Assembly: GCA_024275975.1 (NCBI GenBank)
Contig: JAJRYC010000004.1
Coordinates: 17,837-81,836, forward strand
From: Nitrospirota bacterium
GTDB lineage: Bacteria; Nitrospirota; Thermodesulfovibrionia; Thermodesulfovibrionales; UBA6898
Length of the DNA: 64,000 nucleotides
Direction: 5' to 3'
Shown here piece by piece: positions 14,557 through 23,504 of this stretch; within the stretch, counting starts at the first letter, position 1; each line of letters starts with the position of its first letter. A model generated the notes under the pieces. The model was not told the DNA's origin. It saw only the letters and a program-made list of their open reading frames with translations, and made no database searches. A program made the position numbers and the translations under genes.

Positions 14557-16590
14557 CTTCCGAAGAGCCGTAGATAAGAGGCAACTGAAACAAATGAAGC
14601 TCCTTTATCTTTTTACAGAGCTGTTCGTTTCTTCCGAAGAGCCGTAGATAAGAGGCAACTGAAACCTGTAATAGCGGCGTTATAGCTAACTATTAATGCC
14701 ACTTCCGAAGAGCCGTAGATAAGAGGCAACTGAAACGCAAGGCAAGCGCCAAGCAGCACGGCTCAAAATCCTGTCTTCCGAAGAGCCGTAGATAAGAGGC
14801 AACTGAAACAAAGTTGTAGTCAATCAACCACTCGGTAATCTTCTTCTTCCGAAGAGCCGTAGATAAGAGGCAACTGAAACTGGATCCGGGGGTTGGGTCT
14901 GAGACTCCAGACCCGGCTTCCGAAGAGCCGTAGATAAGAGGCAACTGAAACCATCGCTTTGTTTATACTGGCGTATTCCAAAACATTCTTCCGAAGAGCC
15001 GTAGATAAGAGGCAACTGAAACTCGCGCCCGCCGCAATTACGGCTTCAATAACCTCGCAACTTCCGAAGAGCCGTAGATAAGAGGCAACTGAAACACTAT
15101 ATAAACCAACGCATTCAGCATGATCATTTCACTTCCGAAGAGCCGTAGATAAGAGGCAACTGAAACTTCGCATTCGCAGCGTTCCCGCTGCTTCTGCTTA
15201 CTCTTCCGAAGAGCCGTAGATAAGAGGCAACTGAAACCACGTTCTTTAGGATATCCTTGTTGATTACCATCGCCTTCCGAAGAGCCGTAGATAAGAGGCA
15301 ACTGAAACGGCACAACTTCCATGTCTTCGAAGTTAAACATTATTTTCTTCCGAAGAGCCGTAGATAAGAGGCAACTGAAACCCATTACAAGGGCGATGAT
15401 ATAGGCAGTAAGTCCTATCTTCCGAAGAGCCGTAGATAAGAGGCAACTGAAACTTTTTTTTCTTCTACTTTGCCCCAGGCGGATTGCCTGCTTCCGAAGA
15501 GCCGTAGATAAGAGGCAACTGAAACAATTTCTTGAACTTTCCCTTCGCCGTCTCGTCGTCGGCTTCCGAAGAGCCGTAGATAAGAGGCAACTGAAACAGG
15601 CTAAATATCACCTGATGACCGATAGCGCACCTTTCTTCCGAAGAGCCGTAGATAAGAGGCAACTGAAACTTGGATCCGGGTCCGGTGTTGGGTCCGGAGT
15701 TGGATCCTTCCGAAGAGCCGTAGATAAGAGGCAACTGAAACCCAGGATAATGGCTCCATTTCGCATCCCTGGGAATTTTCCTTCCGAAGAGCCGTAGATA
15801 AGAGGCAACTGAAACGGACGCTCCTATACTGTAAATTCCGTCCGCGTTTACCTTCCGAAGAGCCGTAGATAAGAGGCAACTGAAACTTGGATCCGGGTCC
15901 GGTGTTGGGTCCGGAGTTGGATCCTTCCGAAGAGCCGTAGATAAGAGGCAACTGAAACTTGCGGCGGGTTTATCATCCGCTGTCAGAACCTGAACTTCCG
16001 AAGAGCCGTAGATAAGAGGCAACTGAAACTTGCGCGCGCGCGTTGATATTTCTCTCCGTAGTCCCTTCCGAAGAGCCGTAGATAAGAGGCAACTGAAACT
16101 ATACGACTCCGTTTACTCCATCCACTACGACACTCTTCCGAAGATCCGTAGATAAGAGGCAACTGAAACATATCGGCTGTGCCATATCCTTCTTCAATAA
16201 TTTGCTTCCGAAGAGCCGTAGATAAGAGGCAACTGAAACAGTTAAACCTCCACCGTTCCTTCCGCGTTGCTCGTGGCTTCCGAAGAGCCGTAGATAAGAG
16301 GCAACTGAAACCGTGGGTATTTTGCTTCCCGGTGCTTCACCCTCTATTCTTCCGAAGAGCCGTAGATAAGAGGCAACTGAAACAAAGGACTCTTCGTAAT
16401 AGCAAGGTATTACTACGCCTTCCGAAGAGCCGTAGATAAGAGGCAACTGAAACAAAAGATGAAGCGTGTATGAGCTGAACCCAGACATAGACTTCCGAAG
16501 AGCCGTAGATAAGAGGCAACTGAAACAAACACTTTTGATTTGTTTACCGTTTGGAAGTGTCTTCCGAAGAGCCGTAGATAAGAGGCAACT
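14557..16590 (+). CRISPR. CRISPR array 2: 35-bp repeat, 29 repeats, 28 spacers
   Basis: Repeats begin CTTCCGAAGAGCCGTAGATA and end AGAGGCAACTGAAAC. The first is at 14557, with successive starts 70-74 bp apart and the last at 16561. Spacers are 34-39 bp. Repeat 23 (16135) has one G-to-T change at 16145. The last repeat stops after GGCAACT and lacks the final GAAAC, so the leader is on the left and transcription runs with the cas genes. Spacers 16 (15670-15706) and 19 (15887-15923) are identical. Long minus-strand frames through the array are artefacts of repeat periodicity. The array ends 32 bases before the RT-Cas1 start codon. Confidence 0.98.
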
Positions 16591-16622
16591 TTTAGCAAAA
16601 ATCCTTTTGGGCGGAGGTACAT

Positions 16623-18692
16623 ATGAAACTTTTTGAGGAAATATGTTCTTATTCCAAGCTCCTTTCAGCCTTTGACAAGGTAGAGGAAAATGCCGGGGGC
16701 CCCGGAGTAGACAATGTCACCATAGAAGAGTTCTCCCTCTCCCTGAACGAAACGCTCATGTTTCTCAGGAAAGAACTTTTGGATGGTAGGTACAAACCTG
16801 TCGCATTGAGAAAAGTCGGCATACCAAAAGGTGACGGAAGTGTGCGGTGGCTGTCGATCCCGGCTGTCAGAGACCGTGTGGTTCAAACGTCCGCCTCAAT
16901 GGTGCTTTCTCCAATTCTGGATCGGGAGTTTGAGGAGTGCAGTTTTGCGTACAGGAAAGGAAAGTCTGTAAAGAAGGCTATCCAAAAGATCGTCCATTAC
17001 AGAGATAAAGGTTATTTATGGGTTGTAGATGCTGATATAACTTCATATTTTGATGAAATAAACCACGAGCTCCTGTTAAAAGAGACCATGAAATATATAA
17101 ATGATGAGAAGGTTATTCATTTGATAAATATGTGGCTAAAAGGAGACGTTGTGTATAAAGGACGCAGAACAAAACTGACAAAGGGCGTTCCTCAGGGCTC
17201 CCCTGTGTCTCCTCTCCTATCCAATCTTTACCTTGATGTTTTTGATGAGACATTAATGAAAACAAGGTATAAATATGTCAGGTTTGCAGACGACTTTATT
17301 ATCCTGTGCAAGGACAGACCGGCCGCTGAAGATGCGATTGAACTTACAGAGGATGCCTTGAAAAAGCTGAGGCTGAGCCTTAATAATGATAAAACACGGC
17401 TTACCCACTTCAACAGTGGGTTTAAGTATCTTGGAGTGAAATTTTTACGATCAATGATTTTCAGGCCAATCTATGAAGATAAACTGGATATTGAGGAAGA
17501 GCCGGACGCCCCCCCAGCAATAGCAGAAAGGAGAAAGACAGGCATAACCCCTCCGCTACCGGATTTGCCAGACACGGTGATGGCAGAAGCGTTCAAAGAC
17601 GCGACAAAAGATGCGGAAGACGTTAATCTTGATTCGCTTTTTCAGGAAAAACCGGAGATAGAACCGTCTGTCTCTAAAAATCCATTTTTGAGAACTCTTT
17701 ATCTTTTAGAACAGGGCACTGTGCTTGCTAAGGAAGATGAACGGTTCAGGATATTGAAAGAGAAGGTAGAGATAAAGGTGGTTCCGGCTATAAAAGTCGA
17801 CCAGATTCTTATTTTCGGAAATATCCAAATGACAACTCAGGCGATGAAGTTTTGTCTTGAAAAAGACATTCCGGTGATTCTCCTTTCAAGCAGAGGCAGA
17901 TATTTCGGTGAGCTCAGCTCCTTTAAAATAACAAATGTCGCTTTGCATAAGAGGCAGTTTGAGATAGCTGATAACGATGCATTGTCACTTGAAATAGGGA
18001 AGTCCATAGTAAAAGCAAAAATTAATAATTCAAAGGTTATAATCCAGAGATATGGCAGAAAGAGAGGACACCTGCATTTTGAATCGGAGGTGCAGCAAAT
18101 GAACCTAATGCTTAACAAAGTCTCCAGAGTACTTATGCGTGATGAACTTATGGGAGTTGAAGGCGCGGCAGCTGCCCGGTATTTTTCTGCTCTAAGGACT
18201 TTGTTGGGTGACGGGTGGGATTTCAGGAAAAGACAGAAGCAGCCGCCGCCGGACCCTGTAAACAGTCTGCTGAGTTATGGATATACCCTGCTTTTTTATA
18301 ATATTTATGCAATGGTCAGAATGCACGGCCTACATCCATATATCGGTTTTTTGCACATATTGAGGAATGGACATCCCGCTCTTGTATCCGATATACTTGA
18401 AGAGTTTAGAGCTCCGGTTGTGGATGCTACTGTGATCAGCCTGATCTTGAGGGGCAGCATTAAGCAAAAAGATTTCCTTTTGCCCGGTGATAGTGGTGCA
18501 CCGTGTCTACTGACGGGTGATGCAAGAAAGATTTTTATAAGGGCCTTTGAAAGTAAAATGAACAGCTCTATTTCTCACGGTCCTACAGGATATCATGTTG
18601 ATTACAGGAGGTGTATTGATCTTCAGGTGCAGGGACTAAGGAAGATGATTCAGGGGAACTTAAATAAATATGAACCAATGTTGATTAAATAA
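16623..18692 (+). CDS. Reverse transcriptase-Cas1 fusion
   Basis: A 689-residue adaptation integrase fused to a group II-intron-like reverse transcriptase. The RT domain (about 1-275) has the catalytic aspartate in DADITSYFD (Asp138), PQGSPVSPLLSN, and RFADDF (Asp223, Asp224). An acidic, proline-rich linker spans about 285-350. The Cas1 domain (about 355-689) has the metal-binding triad Glu513 (MGVEGAAAARYF), His578 (GFLH) and Asp590 (VSDILEEFRAPVVDA). Related fusions acquire spacers directly from RNA. No Cas6 domain is fused. The ATG has GGAGG upstream and lies 32 bases beyond the last CRISPR repeat, so it may be transcribed from within or through the array. Confidence 0.96.
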   Translation: MKLFEEICSYSKLLSAFDKVEENAGGPGVDNVTIEEFSLSLNETLMFLRKELLDGRYKPVALRKVGIPKGDGSVRWLSIPAVRDRVVQTSASMVLSPILDREFEECSFAYRKGKSVKKAIQKIVHYRDKGYLWVVDADITSYFDEINHELLLKETMKYINDEKVIHLINMWLKGDVVYKGRRTKLTKGVPQGSPVSPLLSNLYLDVFDETLMKTRYKYVRFADDFIILCKDRPAAEDAIELTEDALKKLRLSLNNDKTRLTHFNSGFKYLGVKFLRSMIFRPIYEDKLDIEEEPDAPPAIAERRKTGITPPLPDLPDTVMAEAFKDATKDAEDVNLDSLFQEKPEIEPSVSKNPFLRTLYLLEQGTVLAKEDERFRILKEKVEIKVVPAIKVDQILIFGNIQMTTQAMKFCLEKDIPVILLSSRGRYFGELSSFKITNVALHKRQFEIADNDALSLEIGKSIVKAKINNSKVIIQRYGRKRGHLHFESEVQQMNLMLNKVSRVLMRDELMGVEGAAAARYFSALRTLLGDGWDFRKRQKQPPPDPVNSLLSYGYTLLFYNIYAMVRMHGLHPYIGFLHILRNGHPALVSDILEEFRAPVVDATVISLILRGSIKQKDFLLPGDSGAPCLLTGDARKIFIRAFESKMNSSISHGPTGYHVDYRRCIDLQVQGLRKMIQGNLNKYEPMLIK

Positions 18693-18694
18693 TT

Positions 18695-18970
18695 ATGTTT
18701 TACATGGTATGTTATGACATAAGTGATGATGGTCGCCGAAGAGAGGTCCAGAGAACCCTAAAGGGTTATGGAAAGAGAGTGCAGTATAGCGTGTTTGACT
18801 GTAATATATCGGATTTGCAATATAGACGACTCAGAGATGAAATCCTTTCCAGAATTGACAAAGATTCGGATAGTGTCAGGTTTTATCCAATTTGCAATGC
18901 ATGTGCTGGTAAAATCGAATATAGAGGGGCCGGAAATATAAGTGAAGACGAACGGTTTTTTATTGTATAG
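18695..18970 (+). CDS. cas2: Cas2, first copy
   Basis: A 91-residue ferredoxin-like Cas2. It begins MFYMVCYDISDDGRRREVQ with the conserved YDI aspartate, followed by LKGYGKRVQYSVFDC and a strand SVRFYPICNACAG. Cas2 dimers bridge Cas1 dimers during spacer integration. It starts two bases after the RT-Cas1 stop. It has a pair of cysteines (CNAC) and a C-terminal strand (ERFFIV) not present in the second copy. Confidence 0.93.
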   Translation: MFYMVCYDISDDGRRREVQRTLKGYGKRVQYSVFDCNISDLQYRRLRDEILSRIDKDSDSVRFYPICNACAGKIEYRGAGNISEDERFFIV

Positions 18971-18972
18971 CG

Positions 18973-19236
18973 ATGTTTATGGTTATAACCTACGATATTA
19001 TAGATGATAAAAGAAGAGAGAAGGTTGCCTCTGAAATGCAAAATTATGGGATGAGGGTTCAGAAGAGTATATTTGAGTGCTATCTTGACTATGATCAAAT
19101 TGATACACTGAAAGCATCTCTTGAAACTATGATTGATATCACCACCGACCATATCAGATTTTATTATCTATGCAAAAAAGACCAGAGTAAAACAGCAGTT
19201 GAAGGTGTGCAGCTTATTTACAGAAATAACGACTAG
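18973..19236 (+). CDS. cas2: Cas2, second copy
   Basis: An 87-residue Cas2 that starts two bases after the first cas2 stop. It begins MFMVITYDIIDDKRREKV, then MQNYGMRVQKSIFECYL and HIRFYYLCKKD. It keeps the N-terminal aspartate but is clearly diverged from its neighbour, so this is not a recent duplication. Homodimers, a heterodimer or specialised roles are all possible. Tandem cas2 genes have been reported with other RT-Cas1 modules. Confidence 0.93.
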   Translation: MFMVITYDIIDDKRREKVASEMQNYGMRVQKSIFECYLDYDQIDTLKASLETMIDITTDHIRFYYLCKKDQSKTAVEGVQLIYRNND

Positions 19237-19288
19237 TTTATGATTTAATCGGTTAAATTGTTACAATCTTTTTTAAGGGGATTTATGC

Positions 19289-21808
19289 ATGGGGACTAAG
19301 GTCAGACCATATATTCATACCACTAAAAAATCGGGCATATGGAATTCCTTCTTCGCCGTCAGGCTGGGTTCCGTCACCGTGTTTGACCCATCCTCCGGAG
19401 ACTACAGGGACTTTGCCTTCAAGCTGCTGAACCGGCAGATAGACTTCATCAACAGCCTTGACTGCCCGGAGGACGGCAGGGTCTTTGAGCTGAGATTCAT
19501 ATGCCGGCCTGACAGCTCATTACACTTAAGAGGCAGGATTGATATTGTCATGATCGTGATGGTATCCGATACCGAAAAGAACTTATCTCTCATAAAGGCC
19601 GGGGATATTTTTCATGACATATGGTCCATGCTTGCCGCAATATCCGATCACTATGAATTTGAATGTATAACGACCAGGGATGATTTTCTGTCGGTTTATG
19701 CCCCCTTCCCTGTCCGGGAAATCGTTGAAATTAGCAGGAGAGAGGACATTATCGAAGTCGAAACTGCAAAAAGACTGAGGGGTTTTGGAGCGGATAAGGA
19801 ATTATATGGCAGTGACAAAAACAGGATATATTTTGTCTATCCCTTTATCTGGAGCGTTAATTCCCTTGCAAGGCTGTTCAGCGTTATGCTGTTCCAGGAC
19901 GCCCCATGTTTCTTAAGTATATCTTTAAAGCCTGTTGACTTTAGCGGTGAAATTGAACAATTTTTTGAGAAGCAGATTGACCTGTGCGAAAGATATCTTG
20001 CTTCGGACTCACAGGCGAGATCACCCGTCAATGCAAGGATTGAGTTCATCACAAAGACACTCCAGAGTCAGCTTTTAAGGCTTGAAGACTCACCGTTTCT
20101 GATGAAAATCAGGATCGCCTCCAATGGAAAAGTCCAGCGTGCTTTGATAGATTCCTTTGGCGTGGAGATTACGGAACATGCGGGGTCTCCCGATCTCATC
20201 AAAGACTCTAATGACGCCTACGTCTTCTCGGGCGGGTATGACTGGCGCTGCTTCAGTGGTGAAAGGGAGAAGAGAAAAGAGCTGGATAACCTGAAACATA
20301 TGCAGTTCGGTCATTACGCCGGGACACTGGCGGATAAAACTGACAGACATGTCAGGTATCTCTTTGACGCAAACCAGGCCAATTGCGCCTTCAGATTTCC
20401 CCTGCCCAGGGCCGACGAATTGCCCGGTATAGAGACCAGATTTTACAGGAAAGTGCTCCCCCCACCGGATGTTCCCGCAGAAGGGATTATAATCGGGAAG
20501 AATGTTATCCATGGACAATCCCATTATATCCGGCAGTCTGAAGACGACAGGCGGAGGCATACATACGTGGTGGGACAGACCGGAACGGGCAAGTCAACCC
20601 TGTTTCTGAATATGGTCCTTCAGGATATTGAAAATAACAAAGGGGTGGCTGTGATCGACCCGCACGGCGAGCTGATCAGCGAAATAATGCCGAGGGTGCC
20701 GAAGCATAGAATAGACGACGTTGTATATGTAAACTTCGGGGACATAGAAAATCCCGTTGCATTCAATATGCTTGAATACGGGGATGAGCTTGAGAAGGAT
20801 TTTGTGGTTAATCAAATGTTCGAGATATTCGCCAAGCTCTATGATTTACAACAGACCGGCGGACCAATGTTTGAGCAATACATGAAGAACGCCCTGCTTC
20901 TCATCATGGATGACCCGGATTCCGGATCGACGCTCCTTGAAGTGCAGAAGGTCTTCGCGGAGCCTGAATTCAGGAAGTATAAACTCTCAAGGTGCCGGAA
21001 CAGATATGTCCTGGAGTTCTGGGAAGGCATTGCCCGGAGCGCCGGGGGAGAATCGTCTCTTGAGAATATGGCGCCATACATAGTAAGCAAGCTCTCAATG
21101 TTTATATACAACAATACCATGCGTAATATCATCTCATCACAGAGGTCATCTATAGATATGAGACAGGTTATGGACGACGGAAAGATCCTTCTTGTCGATC
21201 TCTGCAAGGGTAAGCTCGGCAATACTAACAGCCATTTTCTCGGGATGATTCTCGTCTACAGGATTTTGATGGCCGCCCTCGGCAGAAGAGATGTAAAAGA
21301 CAAGGATAAACTGAAGGATTTCTACCTTTATGTTGACGAGTTCCAGAACCTTGCCACGGACAGCTTCATCTCCATTCTATCTGAAGCAAGGAAATACAGG
21401 CTGAGCGCCATCCTTACCAACCAGTATTTAACGCAGGTCCCGCCGGAAGTCCAGAGCGCCATCACCGGCAATGTCGGCACGATCATGAGCTTCAGGGTGG
21501 GGATGGCGGATGCCGGGGTGCTGGAAAGGGAATTTTATCCGGTGTTTACAAAATCCGACCTGATGAATCTGCCCAACTGGAGGGTATGTGTCAGTATGCT
21601 CGCAAGGGGTGAAGCTTTAAGACCATTTGGCATGCAGACACTGAATGTGGTGTCACAAAAGAATGCCCTGACGGCAAAGAAGATAAGGGCGCTTTCAGGG
21701 AAGAGATATGGACGGAGACCGAAAGAGATTGAAAGAGAGATATCAGCACGATGGAATCGCCCGAAAACGTCCATGGAACAGATTAAGAAATTGCTGAAAG
21801 AAGATTAG
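19289..21808 (+). CDS. TraD/VirD4-like conjugation-type ATPase
   Basis: An 839-residue protein. Residues 1-400 are a domain I do not recognise. The ATPase part has a Walker A GQTGTGKST at 429-437, the VIDPHGELI strand typical of TraG/VirD4 and HerA-like motors, a Walker B VDEFQNLA at about 682-689, and the TraM-recognition-like region SILSEARKYRLSAILTNQYL. No transmembrane helices are evident at the N-terminus, unlike classical VirD4. Base composition is visibly richer in G+C than the cas genes. It ends directly against the next ATG, so it forms an operon with the sigma-like gene. It may be a mobile-element or DNA-transfer protein, or an accessory of the CRISPR locus; position alone does not decide. 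Confidence 0.8.
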   Translation: MGTKVRPYIHTTKKSGIWNSFFAVRLGSVTVFDPSSGDYRDFAFKLLNRQIDFINSLDCPEDGRVFELRFICRPDSSLHLRGRIDIVMIVMVSDTEKNLSLIKAGDIFHDIWSMLAAISDHYEFECITTRDDFLSVYAPFPVREIVEISRREDIIEVETAKRLRGFGADKELYGSDKNRIYFVYPFIWSVNSLARLFSVMLFQDAPCFLSISLKPVDFSGEIEQFFEKQIDLCERYLASDSQARSPVNARIEFITKTLQSQLLRLEDSPFLMKIRIASNGKVQRALIDSFGVEITEHAGSPDLIKDSNDAYVFSGGYDWRCFSGEREKRKELDNLKHMQFGHYAGTLADKTDRHVRYLFDANQANCAFRFPLPRADELPGIETRFYRKVLPPPDVPAEGIIIGKNVIHGQSHYIRQSEDDRRRHTYVVGQTGTGKSTLFLNMVLQDIENNKGVAVIDPHGELISEIMPRVPKHRIDDVVYVNFGDIENPVAFNMLEYGDELEKDFVVNQMFEIFAKLYDLQQTGGPMFEQYMKNALLLIMDDPDSGSTLLEVQKVFAEPEFRKYKLSRCRNRYVLEFWEGIARSAGGESSLENMAPYIVSKLSMFIYNNTMRNIISSQRSSIDMRQVMDDGKILLVDLCKGKLGNTNSHFLGMILVYRILMAALGRRDVKDKDKLKDFYLYVDEFQNLATDSFISILSEARKYRLSAILTNQYLTQVPPEVQSAITGNVGTIMSFRVGMADAGVLEREFYPVFTKSDLMNLPNWRVCVSMLARGEALRPFGMQTLNVVSQKNALTAKKIRALSGKRYGRRPKEIEREISARWNRPKTSMEQIKKLLKED

Positions 21809-22804
21809 ATGCAGACGCTTAATGACGAAGAACTGGCCATGCTCATCAGGGAAGAAGACTCACTGACGGCCTTTAAGGAACTCTTAAGGCGGTACACGCC
21901 TGTTATTTACAGCATTGCCGGGAGTATATTTTATTCCGGCAACATTCAGCACGCGACAAAGCATGAGGCGATCCTTGACGGTGAAAGCGCTTTAGGGCTC
22001 GCCATTATACATTATGACCGGAATGAAGGGAGCTTCAGGGGGTATGCTGTAAGGTGCATTCAGGGTGCCGTTAAAAACTACGTCAACGGAAACAGATCAC
22101 TCGTAAAACCCCTCGCGTTGCAGCGAAGACTCCAGACAGTGAAATCAGCAATCAGGGCAGTGACAGACGGGACAACCTCTGATATTGATATACCCAGGGT
22201 CAAATCATGGCTAATGCAAAACTATCCGGACGAGGCTGTATACTGGAATAAATCCCTCGACGGCTATATCATCGATGTTTCCGATGTCCGTGATGACATG
22301 GCCATTGACGCCCTAACTAAAAACGGCATGAGTCTTCACGAAGTAGTAACGGATGGCAAGGCGACCGATGGATCGATTGAAAGAAGGGATTCGGCGGTCG
22401 AGATTTCGGGGATATTAATGGATGCGTGGCTTGATGTAACCAGGAAAGAGATAATAAAAGGTAACAAAAGGGGACTTAAAATTTTATACAGGTACTATGT
22501 AAAGGGTGACTCCGCTGCAGAGATTATACATTGGCTTGAAGGTTTGGGACTTAATGGATGCGTCCTTTTCAGGCAGGCCAAAAGCAGGGGGTTCGGGAAC
22601 TTATGTAAAAAATATAAGCTGATATTCAGGAATATGGTTGCTCATATTAATAGAACTTTCGATCACGTTTTTATAGCTGAAAAGGCGGAAAGTTTCTGTG
22701 ATGAACTCAAGGTTTTTCTCCAGACACTTGCGGACACCGGAATTCTGACAGAGGGTTATAATGCACAATCCTTAAAAGAAGAGACAGGAAAGAAAAAAAG
22801 TTGA
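21809..22804 (+). CDS. Divergent sigma-70-like factor
   Basis: A 331-residue protein whose ATG abuts the ATPase stop. The N-terminal part resembles sigma region 2: LLRRYTPVIYSIAGSIFY, then the YDRNEGSFRGYAVRCIQGAV segment that corresponds to the YDPERGSFSTYAYWWIR-type core of sigma factors. The middle has an acidic helical insert, and the region around LKILYRYYVKGDSAAEIIHW could be a region-4-like helix-turn-helix. It is far from the housekeeping factor. The frame ends in an A7 run (22793-22799); loss of one A would fuse it to the HEAT-repeat frame downstream. Confidence 0.6.
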   Translation: MQTLNDEELAMLIREEDSLTAFKELLRRYTPVIYSIAGSIFYSGNIQHATKHEAILDGESALGLAIIHYDRNEGSFRGYAVRCIQGAVKNYVNGNRSLVKPLALQRRLQTVKSAIRAVTDGTTSDIDIPRVKSWLMQNYPDEAVYWNKSLDGYIIDVSDVRDDMAIDALTKNGMSLHEVVTDGKATDGSIERRDSAVEISGILMDAWLDVTRKEIIKGNKRGLKILYRYYVKGDSAAEIIHWLEGLGLNGCVLFRQAKSRGFGNLCKKYKLIFRNMVAHINRTFDHVFIAEKAESFCDELKVFLQTLADTGILTEGYNAQSLKEETGKKKS

Positions 22805-22916
22805 ACAAATTAAAGATATCATCCTTGAGAACTTTGAGAGGGCGAAGGAAGAGAGGGAAGAAATCATCCGCACATCTGCTGAAGTCCTTAAGATTGGGGA
22901 TGAAGACGCGAGGTGG

Positions 22917-23417
22917 ATGGCCGTCGGAGTCCTTGCCGAGACCGGAGATAAAAGAATTATTCAGCCCCTGATCACCGCGCTCTCGTCCGACCCGTCGCCC
23001 CGGGTTCGGGCGGAAGCCGCCGGTATGCTCGGGGACTGGAGGGACATGGCAAGGCCCTTTGACTCCCTGATTAAAGCAATTGAAGACCCGTCCGGACTTG
23101 TCGGAAACAGGGCGTTTGAAGCTCTTGACAGTATCACTGTTTTAGAGAAGGAGACAGGAAAACACGAAAGCGCTGACAGTGAATACATAGTCCATGTAGA
23201 AAAACCGGACAGTGAAACAGAAACAAGGTTCACATTCTTTATCAAAAAGAACAAAAAAATGCAGAGGCTCAGACAAAAGGCCTTTGTCCTCCTGTGCCCT
23301 GACGGACATATTAAAGGTAAAACAGATACCAGGGGCTGCGCAGTGTTCAGTAATGAAAAGCTCCGGGAGGCAGGATATAGAGACGGCGTCGGCAATATCC
23401 GTTTTGTGTTGAGATAA
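22917..23417 (+). CDS. HEAT-repeat protein, N-terminus uncertain
   Basis: From ATG 22917 the protein has 166 residues, with HEAT-type helices (MAVGVLAETGDKRIIQPLI, RVRAEAAGMLGDWRDMARPF) and a C-terminal beta-rich part (FVLLCPDGHIKGKTDTRG). The same frame is open back to 22776 and encodes further helix (EQIKDIILENFERAKEERE) that completes the first HEAT unit, but no canonical start codon lies there. Either translation starts at a rare codon, or it is the C-terminus of the preceding sigma-like protein separated by a one-base error in the A7 run. Function unknown. Confidence 0.6.
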   Translation: MAVGVLAETGDKRIIQPLITALSSDPSPRVRAEAAGMLGDWRDMARPFDSLIKAIEDPSGLVGNRAFEALDSITVLEKETGKHESADSEYIVHVEKPDSETETRFTFFIKKNKKMQRLRQKAFVLLCPDGHIKGKTDTRGCAVFSNEKLREAGYRDGVGNIRFVLR

Positions 23418-23504
23418 ATCCCTTACCTGACTCCGCTCCTTTCCGTAAGACCGGGTATGTCAGGCGCTTTCCCCTCTATCAAGCTTATCCTTACCCACAT
23501 TTTT

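Noticed and set aside
14693..16622. Long minus-strand and some plus-strand reading frames through CRISPR array 2 with repeated PLIYGSSE and SCLLSTALRK segments
   Set aside because: They are translations of the repeat unit in several frames; spacers supply the variable parts. No ribosome-binding sites or coding statistics support them.
16623..18692. Group II intron or retron reverse transcriptase
   Set aside because: The RT is fused in frame to a complete Cas1 with all three metal ligands and is followed by cas2; no intron RNA ends or msr/msd structure were seen.
19289..21808. FtsK/SpoIIIE or Cas3-type motor
   Set aside because: The motifs (IDPHGELI, DEFQNLA, TNQYL region) fit the TraG/VirD4/HerA group; no helicase or HD motifs, and a true FtsK is at 30438-32504.
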